Origin: Rudaea sp. 3F27F6 | GTDB taxonomy: Bacteria > Pseudomonadota > Gammaproteobacteria > Xanthomonadales > Rhodanobacteraceae | NCBI RefSeq assembly: GCF_005503555.1 | Contig: NZ_SCNG01000001.1 | Coordinates: forward strand, 62,001-126,000 | DNA: 64,000 bases | Direction of reading: 5' to 3' | In this document: positions 25,792-33,705 of the stretch, in pieces | How positions within the stretch are numbered: the stretch's first letter is position 1 | How the letters are laid out: every line of letters starts with the position of its first letter | The notes under the pieces: generated by a model | What the model saw: only the letters and a program-made list of their open reading frames with translations | Database searches by the model: none | What the model was told of the DNA's origin: nothing | Position numbers and translations under genes: made by a program

Positions 25792-26931
25792 ATGCAGACT
25801 GAGGCCATGTCGACGCAAACTTCGCGGATCCGTCCGTACCTCTTTCTCGCCCTGTTCGCCGTGACCTTACCCGTCGCCGCCGCAGAATCGCCCGCACACG
25901 TGCGCCCCATTGCGGATCACGTGCTCGTCCTCGGTCATCGCGGCGCGAGCGCGCTGCGTCCGGAACACACCCTGGCTTCGTACGGCAAAGCGATCGAGGA
26001 CGGCGCCGATTTCGTCGAGCCCGATCTCGTCATGACCAAGGACGGCGTGCTCGTCGCGCGTCACGAGAACGAAATCTCCGGCACCACCGACGTCGCCAAG
26101 CATGCCGAGTTCGCGGCGCGCAAGGCGACCAAGACGATCGACGGTCAATCGGTCAGCGGCTGGTTCACCGAAGACTTCACCTTCGCCGAATTGAAAACTC
26201 TGCACGCACGCGAGCGGCTGCCCGAACTGCGTCCGGACAATGCGAAATTCGACGGTCAGTTCACCGTGCCGAGCTTCGAAGAAATCGTCGAATTCGTCGC
26301 CGCCGAATCGAAACGGCGCGGGCGCGTCGTCGGTCTGTATCCCGAAATCAAGCACTCGACTTATTTCAAAGGCATCGGCCTGCCGATGGAAGATGCGCTG
26401 CTCGCTGCGATCCGCAAGCATCCTTACACGGCGAAAACCGCGCCGCTGTTTATCCAGTCCTTCGAGATCGGCAACCTCAAGTATTTGCGCGGCAAGCTCG
26501 GCAAAGATCTGCCGAAGGTCAAGCTGATCCAGTTGCTCGGCGAAGAAAAAGAACAGCCTTACGACGCAGTCGCGGCCAAACAGCCGCTGAGCTTCGGCCA
26601 GATGATGCAGGCGCAGGGCCTGATCGAAATCGCTCGCTACGCCGACGCGATCGGACCGAATAAACTCTCGATCATCCCGCGCACGGCCGACGGCAAGCTT
26701 GCCGCTCCGACTGCGCTCGTCGCAAATGCGCACGCGGCCAAGCTGCTCGTGCATCCGTGGACGTTCCGCCCGGAAAACTATTTCCTGCCGAGCGATCTGC
26801 GCGCACCGGGCACGCCGGCCACGCGCAACGACGCCGGGCTCGTCACCGAAATCCGCGCCTATCTCGACGCCGGCATCGACGGCTTCTTCAGCGACGATCC
26901 GGCTCTTGGCCGCAAGGCGCTGGAACGTTGA
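25792..26931 (+). CDS. glpQ: Exported glycerophosphodiester phosphodiesterase
   Basis: 379-residue GDPD-family enzyme that hydrolyses glycerophosphodiesters to glycerol-3-phosphate and an alcohol in the periplasm. The frame is open from 25660, but the start at 25792 follows GGGAG (25775-25779) and gives a clean signal peptide (hydrophobic PYLFLALFAVTLPVAAA). The alternative start is 25807. Catalytic and metal residues are visible: HRGAS with His49, E76-P-D78 in FVEPDLV and His91 in ARHEN; the length matches GlpQ rather than the shorter cytosolic UgpQ. The closing FFSDDPALG segment is typical. It stands alone, divergent from the Rhs gene. Confidence 0.9.
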   Translation: MQTEAMSTQTSRIRPYLFLALFAVTLPVAAAESPAHVRPIADHVLVLGHRGASALRPEHTLASYGKAIEDGADFVEPDLVMTKDGVLVARHENEISGTTDVAKHAEFAARKATKTIDGQSVSGWFTEDFTFAELKTLHARERLPELRPDNAKFDGQFTVPSFEEIVEFVAAESKRRGRVVGLYPEIKHSTYFKGIGLPMEDALLAAIRKHPYTAKTAPLFIQSFEIGNLKYLRGKLGKDLPKVKLIQLLGEEKEQPYDAVAAKQPLSFGQMMQAQGLIEIARYADAIGPNKLSIIPRTADGKLAAPTALVANAHAAKLLVHPWTFRPENYFLPSDLRAPGTPATRNDAGLVTEIRAYLDAGIDGFFSDDPALGRKALER

Positions 26932-26977
26932 GATGAAGCGGCGGCCTTCCGTGGCCGCCGCCCCTCCGCAACGCCCC

Positions 26978-27226
26978 CTATCCGCGCACGCCGACGGATT
27001 TACTCGCGGTGAGCAGTTCGCCTTGCAGGGTTTCGATCGCGGCAATGTGCGTATGCACGGCATTGATCAGCGCCGTCGCGAAGGCGAATTCGGCTGGCGT
27101 GGTCCAGCCGGGATTGCGGATGATTTTAAGCAGCTCCGCCAGCGTCACACCGCGCCCGAGTTTGGCCAGCGCGTCGCTCAATGCGGAAATCTTCTTGTCC
27201 AAAATATGTACGTGATCCGAAGACAT
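26978..27226 (-). CDS. Small helical protein, last gene of an unusual operon
   Basis: 82-residue protein, unrecognised. It is predicted to be almost entirely helical: SDALAKLGRGVTLAELLKII, then a loop with PGWTTPAEF, then a second helix FATALINAVHTHIAAIETLQ. There is no signal peptide or membrane segment. A strong GAGAGGAA ribosome binding site lies upstream of the ATG at 27226. It ends the minus-strand gene series 35733-26978, 185 bp after the stop of the preceding gene, so it may have its own promoter or be a chaperone or adaptor of that operon. The function is unknown. Confidence 0.6.
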   Translation of the reverse strand: MSSDHVHILDKKISALSDALAKLGRGVTLAELLKIIRNPGWTTPAEFAFATALINAVHTHIAAIETLQGELLTASKSVGVRG

Positions 27227-27411
27227 AAACAGTTCCTCTCAGAATGGGTCGAGGGCCGCACCGCCCTTTGCGTGGGGCTTTCCTGGCCCGCGGGAAAAAC
27301 GTTGGTTCGTCCTAAGCTTTTCTCTTCGTGCGCCTTGCGGGATGCGTCCTTGCGTACTAGTTACGCGCTTCGGAGCGCGGCACTGACAACGGATTCGCAA
27401 GCACCGCGCCG

Positions 27412-28377
27412 TCATAGATCGAGCGACAGGTCAGTTTCGCTGTAGCCCCAGCTCTTCAATGCTTCGGCGAGGTTGTCGTAATTGGAAGGACGCGTGGCGC
27501 CGGCGGGATTCTGTTTGTACGCAGCGAGCTTCGCCGTACCCGACGGCTGCCCCTGCGGCGCGATCTCGTTGTAGCCCATCAGCATCGGCAGTTCGTTCGC
27601 GTTCTCCGCTGCGGACAACTTGGTCAAAAGCGGTTTCAGTGCATCGGCGATGGCGTCGTCGGATGCGGACACGATCCCTCTCGGGTCCTGCGTGCCCGAC
27701 TGCGGGAACACGATGAAGCTCACCGGGAAGTTATTGTTGAAACTGTTGCCGCGTCCGCTGCCACCGAGATCCTTGCCGACCTTGTGCGAGCACTCGCCGA
27801 GCTTGTAGCCATAGCCGGTGTCGACGAAGTAGAAGCCGCTTTGCAGGTTCTGATCGTGGCGCAATGCGAGACCGTAGTCGCCGAGAGCGACGCCGAGCGC
27901 CTGGAACTTGTCCGACAGCGCGCCGTAGGCGACGCGCGAAGCGTCGACGTAGCTGTCCTGGCGATATTCCGCTCCGGTCGGCTGCGGCGTGCTCGAGACG
28001 TAGTAGCCGGGATTCGGATCGTCGTTCTTCGCCTGCTGGATCACCGGAAACTTGCCGCCAACCTTGACCTCGTCGCGCTGGTCGATCTGTGCGTCGCCGC
28101 TCTGCACAGCGGCATCGGTCGCGCTCAGCGCGACGACACCGAACCAGTGCGTGCTGTCGAATGCATTGCCGAGATCGTCGTCGCCGGTGAGGCCGCTACC
28201 CGGCGGCGCATATGCCGTCGGCGAGCCGTCGAAATCGACGTTGACGTGACCGAAGTACACATACGCGACGGCCGTGTCGGGATCGGAATCCCAGCTCACC
28301 ACGGTAAGCGGAATCTTCGGGTAGTCGCTGCCGTTATGCCAGAGCAGCGAGTGGTCCTTGAATACGAGTCTTGCCAT
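27412..28377 (-). CDS. Hypothetical protein, possible GH75 chitosanase-like fold
   Basis: 321-residue protein without signal peptide. The N-terminal half (MARLVFKDHSLLWHNGSDYP...) is not recognised. The C-terminal half contains LALRHDQNLQSGFYFVDTGY, then KLGECSHKVGKDLGG and VSFIVFPQSG. This weakly recalls GH75 chitosanases, in which a D-T-G-x-x-x-x-G-E-x-S segment carries an acidic active-site residue. If correct it would be a second glycan-acting member of the operon beside the lytic-enzyme-like protein at 30432. The similarity is a guess from a short motif. The ribosome site GGAGAAAC precedes the ATG. Confidence 0.5.
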   Translation of the reverse strand: MARLVFKDHSLLWHNGSDYPKIPLTVVSWDSDPDTAVAYVYFGHVNVDFDGSPTAYAPPGSGLTGDDDLGNAFDSTHWFGVVALSATDAAVQSGDAQIDQRDEVKVGGKFPVIQQAKNDDPNPGYYVSSTPQPTGAEYRQDSYVDASRVAYGALSDKFQALGVALGDYGLALRHDQNLQSGFYFVDTGYGYKLGECSHKVGKDLGGSGRGNSFNNNFPVSFIVFPQSGTQDPRGIVSASDDAIADALKPLLTKLSAAENANELPMLMGYNEIAPQGQPSGTAKLAAYKQNPAGATRPSNYDNLAEALKSWGYSETDLSLDL

Positions 28378-28467
28378 GTCAGTTTCTCCTTTGTCGAAAC
28401 GTCATTGCCTTCCGATCGCCGCGGTCGCTGCACGTTGCCGGCGATACCCGAACCGTCTGCGCTTTCC

Positions 28468-29340
28468 TCAGGAAGAAAAGCGCGTGGACTTGTTCCAGGT
28501 ATCGGCGGACGTCAGAAAGTCGTGCGCACCTTGATCGTCGGTATCGGCGCGAACGGTGTTGTTGCCCTCGAAGCCCATGCAGACCGTGTCGCGGCAGACT
28601 TTTTTCACCACGTCGAGGTCCATCAGGCGCGCAACGCCCGCGTCGCTCAGAATGTTGTTGAGCGCACTCGCGACGCGGTCGCCGAGCGGCGCGACCACGC
28701 TCGCGGAAACGGCATTTCCGTCGGAGTCGTACTGCAACTGGATAAAGCCGGTGCCGTCCATGCAGTCGTTGTTGAAGTTCTGATTGATCCACGACAGCAG
28801 CATGCTCGCCGCAATGGTCTGCACGGTCGGCGGCACCACGGTGCGCAACGCGGCGAGTTCGTTCTCGATGCCGCCGATGTAGCCGCCGCGACCGCCTTCG
28901 TCGTTGCCGTTGTATTCGTTGCGAATCTGGTTGCGCAGCGCTTCGCCGGTCTGCCCCTGCGTGTAGTTGTTGACGATCGTCGCGCGCAGCGCGGAGACCC
29001 ATTCCGACGCCGCTTTGCTGACAGCGGCCTTGGCAGCGCGATCGACTTCGTCGGACAGCGCATGCACGAGATCGACGAGCGGACCGAGATCGGCTCCGGT
29101 CGAATCCTTGACCGCGGTGACCGCGGTTTTTTCCAGCGTCTTCAATCCGGTCTTGAGGAACACGCCGACGATGTCGGGACTGGCCTCCTGCGCCGACGCG
29201 GTCTGGAACGCGGCCTGGACGTTGTCGATGGCCGCGGTGTAGGCGGTCACCATTTTCGATTTGGCTTCGACCACGGCAGCCACGTATTGGTCGATGGTCT
29301 GCATGTCGGTGTCGTAGTCGGTGGCGGTCGTGTCGCTCAT
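28468..29340 (-). CDS. Hypothetical helical protein of the unusual operon
   Basis: 290-residue soluble protein, unrecognised. The N-terminal 130 residues are Ala-rich and helical (AKSKMVTAYTAAIDNVQAAF; LVHALSDEVDRAAKAAVSKA) and may form a coiled coil. The centre has a Gly/Asp-rich loop (EYNGNDEGGRGGYIGG), and the C-terminal part carries three Cys residues (NDCMDG, KVCRDTVCMGF). No signal peptide is seen despite the cysteines. A GGAGAACGAC ribosome site precedes the ATG at 29340. It lies 90 bp upstream of the next gene and is part of the seven-gene series. Function unknown. Confidence 0.6.
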   Translation of the reverse strand: MSDTTATDYDTDMQTIDQYVAAVVEAKSKMVTAYTAAIDNVQAAFQTASAQEASPDIVGVFLKTGLKTLEKTAVTAVKDSTGADLGPLVDLVHALSDEVDRAAKAAVSKAASEWVSALRATIVNNYTQGQTGEALRNQIRNEYNGNDEGGRGGYIGGIENELAALRTVVPPTVQTIAASMLLSWINQNFNNDCMDGTGFIQLQYDSDGNAVSASVVAPLGDRVASALNNILSDAGVARLMDLDVVKKVCRDTVCMGFEGNNTVRADTDDQGAHDFLTSADTWNKSTRFSS

Positions 29341-29490
29341 GTCGTTCTCCTGTTCGGGTGAGAGGGTGGAGGCCGGCGGGATTCGCGCGGTTTCCTTCGG
29401 TGGTTTTTCAGCGATGGCTTCGCCGGGGCATTCGTGGGCTTGGCTTTCGAGTCATGGATTGATTTGCTGCGAAGGCGTTGTGCCGCTGCG

Positions 29491-30420
29491 TCATGCGTCG
29501 CTGCGCGCCGGCTTCGGTCCGCTCGCACGCAGACCCATCATCTGCTGCAGCGCGTTGAACCAGAACGGCGCGCCGAGCGAGACGCCGAACGCGGTCAGAA
29601 CCCATCCGAGCACGCGCCACACACCGCTCGCGCCGTCGCCGAATACGGCGTGGGCGAAGATCGCGAACGGATCGGAAGTGGCGCCCGCGTGCTTGGCGTC
29701 GTCGGTCCAGCCGATCGGAATCGGCAGAGCCTGCAGTTGTTGCAAGACGGCTGTGGCATCGGCGGGCGGCGTGCCATCGGCTCCCGGCGCAGGTTTAGCA
29801 GCAGTCGCCGCCGCGGTCTGCACGATCGCCGCGCGCACCGTGGCCGGATCGTTCCATAGCGTCGTTGCGATGCGGATCGAGTCGACGTTGAATGCCACCG
29901 CCGCGACGAGTCCGAACGTGAGCAAGAAGTACTGACTGAAGCGCTTGTACTCTCCGCTCGCGCGATCCATCGCGTCGTCGAACCAGGTCTGCAGATGCGT
30001 CTGCAGCGCGTCGAGATCGCCCGCGGCGCGCTGCACGAACATGGTCAAGCTGTCCTTGGCCGAGCTGGCGGGAAGCTGGGCTACGCCGTTTTCGATCTGG
30101 CTGAACGCCGGCGCCTGACTGCCTTGTGCGAGCACATTCATCAGCGCCAGCGCAAAACTCTTCGCCGGCAGATAGGAAGGCAGCTCGGCCGCACCGAGCG
30201 GCTTCACCAAAGCATGCGCCTTGACGCGCGCGGCGAGCGACGGCGCATCGCCCGAGCCGAGGTTGTCGCAAAGCAGGCGGTCGAGCGTGCCGAGCAGGCG
30301 CTTGCCGCGCAGCTTGATCGCACCGACGACGAGTTCCTGGAACGACGAGGCGAGCATGCCGAGCAGCAGATAGGTCAACACCAACCCGAGAGCAACGTTG
30401 AAAGCGGTTCCGATGGACAT
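29491..30420 (-). CDS. Hypothetical membrane protein of the unusual operon
   Basis: 309 residues from the ATG at 30420; a longer upstream frame overlaps the preceding gene and was not used. The first 25 residues are a transmembrane segment (FNVALGLVLTYLLLGMLASS) followed by FQELVVGAIKLRGKRLLGTL. A second membrane segment lies near 150-170 (YFLLTFGLVAAVAFNVDSIR) and a third near the C-terminus (VLGWVLTAFGVSLGAPFWFN). The loop between the last two is Ala/Pro-rich. It is probably an inner-membrane anchor for the other operon products. It starts 11 bp after the stop of the peptidoglycan-binding gene. Not recognised as a named family. Confidence 0.65.
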   Translation of the reverse strand: MSIGTAFNVALGLVLTYLLLGMLASSFQELVVGAIKLRGKRLLGTLDRLLCDNLGSGDAPSLAARVKAHALVKPLGAAELPSYLPAKSFALALMNVLAQGSQAPAFSQIENGVAQLPASSAKDSLTMFVQRAAGDLDALQTHLQTWFDDAMDRASGEYKRFSQYFLLTFGLVAAVAFNVDSIRIATTLWNDPATVRAAIVQTAAATAAKPAPGADGTPPADATAVLQQLQALPIPIGWTDDAKHAGATSDPFAIFAHAVFGDGASGVWRVLGWVLTAFGVSLGAPFWFNALQQMMGLRASGPKPARSDA

Positions 30421-30431
30421 GTCTCGATCCC

Positions 30432-31475
30432 TCAGTCTTTGAGCAGGTTGAGCAGCACGCGCGTCTGGTAGTGGTACGAGTCCTGCCCGGCGCCGTTGTA
30501 GCGGCGCACGGCGTAGGGCCAGTCGCAGGCAAAGTCGGCGCGGTCGGGCACACCGTGATAGGTCGCCGTGGCGTAGTACTGATCGACGTGGTAACTCGAC
30601 GCCGATCCTTCGCAGCACGGCATGCCGGGAACGATATTCACCTTGCGCGCAGCGAGCGCGCAGTTGCGGCAGTCGGCTAGGTAGCGCGCGTCGCGCGGCG
30701 CGTACTTGCACAGGCGCAGCGGCAACAGCGGATGCTCGGCGCTGCGGTCCTCGGCACGGTCTGCCGTGCCGGCGACGAAATGATCGAACTTGTCGCGCAG
30801 CTCGGCATAAGCGTGCCTGACGTTCTGCGCCGGATCGCGCATCAGGTCGTTCACTTCCGCAGCGCTCGGCGGATGATGGAACAAGGTGTATTGGCCGACG
30901 CCGTAGCCGCGCGACGTGATCGCGTCGGCATTCGCCGCCTCGGCGTGATCGAGGCCGACGACGATGTAGTCGTCGGCGTTGCCGCCGGCCGGCACGCAGA
31001 AATGCCGCACGCCGCTTTCCTGGCGGAAAATAGCGAGCATGAACGGACTCGGCGCAATACCGTTGTAGAGCTGCGCGATCGCCGCGGCGACCTTGGCGTT
31101 CTCGCCGGCCGGATCGGCCGCATTCGGCAGCTTCGCCACTCGCGTATCGGCAAGCAATGCGGCGATGCAGCCGGCCAGGGCCTGGTCGACCACGCCGTTC
31201 ACCGCCGTCACCTGGGGCACGCCGCCGGCCTGATTGAAATCGGTCATGGCGACCGGCGCCTCGCCGTCGGCTTCGCGCGAGGTGCCGTGATTGTTGAGCA
31301 GGTCGAACTGCAGCGCGCGCACGGCGCTTTCCGTACCCGCGCCGAAGCTGCCGTCGATCATGCCGCGCAGATAGCCGAGTGCGCGCAGATCTTCCTGCAG
31401 CGCGCTCACCATGTGCGGATCGTTGCTCGCGTTGCGCGCCAGGCTCAGGCCGGCTTGCTGATAGATGGGGCTCAT
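30432..31475 (-). CDS. Peptidoglycan-binding protein with lytic-enzyme-like domain
   Basis: 347 residues from the ATG at 31475. Residues about 15-75 look like a peptidoglycan-binding repeat (VSALQEDLRALGYLRGMIDG followed by SFGAGTESAVRALQ). The remainder, with FMLAIFRQESGVRHFCVPAG, a SRGYGVGQYTLFHHPP segment and a late WPYAVRRYNGAGQDSYHYQT, resembles a lysozyme or soluble transglycosylase fold: a Glu in a RQESG context, G(V/I)GQ, and YNG near the end. No signal peptide is visible, so export or delivery must be by another route. It is the only operon product with a clear enzymatic hint, and points to cell-wall contact. Confidence 0.65.
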   Translation of the reverse strand: MSPIYQQAGLSLARNASNDPHMVSALQEDLRALGYLRGMIDGSFGAGTESAVRALQFDLLNNHGTSREADGEAPVAMTDFNQAGGVPQVTAVNGVVDQALAGCIAALLADTRVAKLPNAADPAGENAKVAAAIAQLYNGIAPSPFMLAIFRQESGVRHFCVPAGGNADDYIVVGLDHAEAANADAITSRGYGVGQYTLFHHPPSAAEVNDLMRDPAQNVRHAYAELRDKFDHFVAGTADRAEDRSAEHPLLPLRLCKYAPRDARYLADCRNCALAARKVNIVPGMPCCEGSASSYHVDQYYATATYHGVPDRADFACDWPYAVRRYNGAGQDSYHYQTRVLLNLLKD

Positions 31476-31494
31476 GGTCGGGTCTGCCGTTGCG

Positions 31495-33678
31495 TCATTG
31501 CGGAGTGTTTTTGTCGATGTCGCTTTGCAGGAGGAGCAGCACAGGCGCTTCGGTAAAGTCGTGCTGCACGCTGAATTGCAGCAGCGCACGCGCCGCATCG
31601 ACGAAAGCGATGGTCAATTGCACGGTGCCCGGCAAGGTGAAGACCGCGTTCTCGAGCGGGATGACGATATGCCGGCTGTCGGAGAGCAGGTTCTTGCTCA
31701 GCGCCAACGTCTGCGGCGCGACGCCCGGCAACGATGCGAACGTCATGCTCGCGGAAACCGACAGGACATTGGCGAAATTCACTCCGCTCGCATCGATCGC
31801 AACGACGTATTGCGTCTCCTGCACGTCGGCGGTCTGAAAGTCGAGAAAGCGCGCGACGTCCGCCTTGGCCATCGGCGTCGGCAGAATCAATTGGCCGTCC
31901 GCGGCGATCGCGAGATTCGCGTGGTCGGCCGGCAGCGGGATCGTCGCCGTCGCTCCGGCGGCCAACGCGATCGCGCCGGGCACGACGGCAATCGCCGACG
32001 GCGAAACAAGCGCGTAGCGCGACAACTGCAGGCCGAGCGGCATTTCGTTGGTCAGCTTGATCTGCGCCGCGGCCTCGTCGATGCTCGGCACCAGCTCGTC
32101 GGCGCCCGCGGTGTACTTGAAGTTCAGCACCAGCGGCGCGAGCACCGGTTCGGTGTAGGCATCGTCGAGTTTCAGGCTCAGCGAACCGACCAGGGTGGTG
32201 CCGTTGGTCGAGCACAGTTGCGCGATCAGCAGATTGGCGTTGGCGACCGCGGGCGTCTGCGCGCTCGCATCGGCCACCGACACGCTGACCGCGAACGAAT
32301 TGGCCTCGGCCGCCGCGGTGAACTGCGAAGTACTTTGGAACGCGGTCTGCAGCGTCGACGCCGGCGTATCCTGGAGAAATTCCGGCAGCTTGAGCTTGAA
32401 GTCCTTCAAGTCGGCGTTCTGCGAAATCTCCTGGGCGAACTGCAGGAACTCGATGCGGCTGACCTCGGGCGCCACGGTGAAGTCGAACTCGAACTTGCAC
32501 TTGCTGCCGTTCGACGCGGCGCTGTCGACCAGGGCCAGGCACTGCGCCGCGCAGCCCGAGCGGCCGCGCACGATCGAGTAGCGCGCGGGCACGACGACGA
32601 TCGTGTGGCTAAAGCTGCCGACGTAGGCGCGGCGCAAACTCGGATAGCGCTGACTGATGTCGCCGAGCGCCTTGAGTTCGCGATACTCCGAACCGCCGCT
32701 ATCGAACTCGCGCAGATCGTCGGCGTCGCGGATCACGCGGTTCGGAATCGCGTCGGTCGATACAGTGAATTTCAGTTGATAGCCGTCCTGGCGATATTTC
32801 AGGCCGAGCGCGATCTGCGCCTGCCAGGTCTGCCGCGTCTGCACGAACGAAACCGGCGGCGCCACGCCGCCGAAGCGGAAGTTCTGCACCGCGACCGGAA
32901 CAAACGAACGCAACGGCGCGGGCGCGGCGACCGCAGCCAACGGCTCCGGGGACGCCGGACCGGTCCTGACCGGCAGGAAACGCGGCAGGAAAACCGGAGC
33001 GCCGACCCTGCTCCACGCCGCATAGGACGCGGCGAGCTGGATCTGCGCTTTGCCGAACACGGTCAGGTCTTGATACAGCCCGAGCACCGAAGAGCCGAGG
33101 ATCGGCGCGAAGCTCAGGGTCAGGCTGCCGTCGCCGTTGTCCTTGACCGTGCCGGTCACGTTGCGTTGCTTCGCCTGACCGCTGTCGTCGGTGTAGGCGC
33201 TCACGAGCGTCGCGCTCAAGTCCGCGAGCGGAATTTCCTCGAGGTGTGCGCTCGGATTGGCCTTGGCGAAATCGTTCGCATCGCCTGGCCGCGACTTGCG
33301 CAAGGTCAGACTGATCTGCGCGGTGTAGAACGGATTGCCTTGGGCGTCCTGCCCCGATTGCTTTGCTGCGAAGGCGAAGCCCGCATCGACGTCATCGGCC
33401 AGCGCGTAATCGGCCAGGTACCAATGCAGATTCGCGTCATTGCGGTCGGCGAACAGGCTGCCCGTGCGCGTACTCAGCATGGGCAGACTCGGCGGCTGCG
33501 GCGGCGCCACCGTTACCTGGGTCGCAACGAGAACGTCGCGGTTCAACACGAGCTTCGACAGATCGACTCGTGCCGCCGCGCCGAGCGCGGGCGCGGCGGG
33601 CGCCGCCGCCACCCGCGCCGGCGGGATCGTCACGGCGCCGGCGAGCCGCACCGTATTGCCAGTCAGGAACTGATTCAT
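31495..33678 (-). CDS. Large beta-rich hypothetical protein (727 residues)
   Basis: Unrecognised. The N-terminus (MNQFLTGNTVRLAGAVTIPP) has no signal peptide and leads into an Ala/Pro-rich stretch. The rest is rich in alternating hydrophobic strands, for example TAQISLTLRKSRPGDANDF, VTGTVKDNGDGSLTLSFAPI and SLSLKLDDAYTEPVLAPLVL, suggesting several beta-sandwich units. There are few cysteines and no membrane segments. It starts 27 bp after the upstream large protein and ends 19 bp before the peptidoglycan-binding gene, so the three are surely co-transcribed. It could be a structural or carrier protein; I cannot name a function. Confidence 0.65.
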   Translation of the reverse strand: MNQFLTGNTVRLAGAVTIPPARVAAAPAAPALGAAARVDLSKLVLNRDVLVATQVTVAPPQPPSLPMLSTRTGSLFADRNDANLHWYLADYALADDVDAGFAFAAKQSGQDAQGNPFYTAQISLTLRKSRPGDANDFAKANPSAHLEEIPLADLSATLVSAYTDDSGQAKQRNVTGTVKDNGDGSLTLSFAPILGSSVLGLYQDLTVFGKAQIQLAASYAAWSRVGAPVFLPRFLPVRTGPASPEPLAAVAAPAPLRSFVPVAVQNFRFGGVAPPVSFVQTRQTWQAQIALGLKYRQDGYQLKFTVSTDAIPNRVIRDADDLREFDSGGSEYRELKALGDISQRYPSLRRAYVGSFSHTIVVVPARYSIVRGRSGCAAQCLALVDSAASNGSKCKFEFDFTVAPEVSRIEFLQFAQEISQNADLKDFKLKLPEFLQDTPASTLQTAFQSTSQFTAAAEANSFAVSVSVADASAQTPAVANANLLIAQLCSTNGTTLVGSLSLKLDDAYTEPVLAPLVLNFKYTAGADELVPSIDEAAAQIKLTNEMPLGLQLSRYALVSPSAIAVVPGAIALAAGATATIPLPADHANLAIAADGQLILPTPMAKADVARFLDFQTADVQETQYVVAIDASGVNFANVLSVSASMTFASLPGVAPQTLALSKNLLSDSRHIVIPLENAVFTLPGTVQLTIAFVDAARALLQFSVQHDFTEAPVLLLLQSDIDKNTPQ

Positions 33679-33705
33679 CGCATCACATCCGTCAAGGCCG
33701 TGGGC

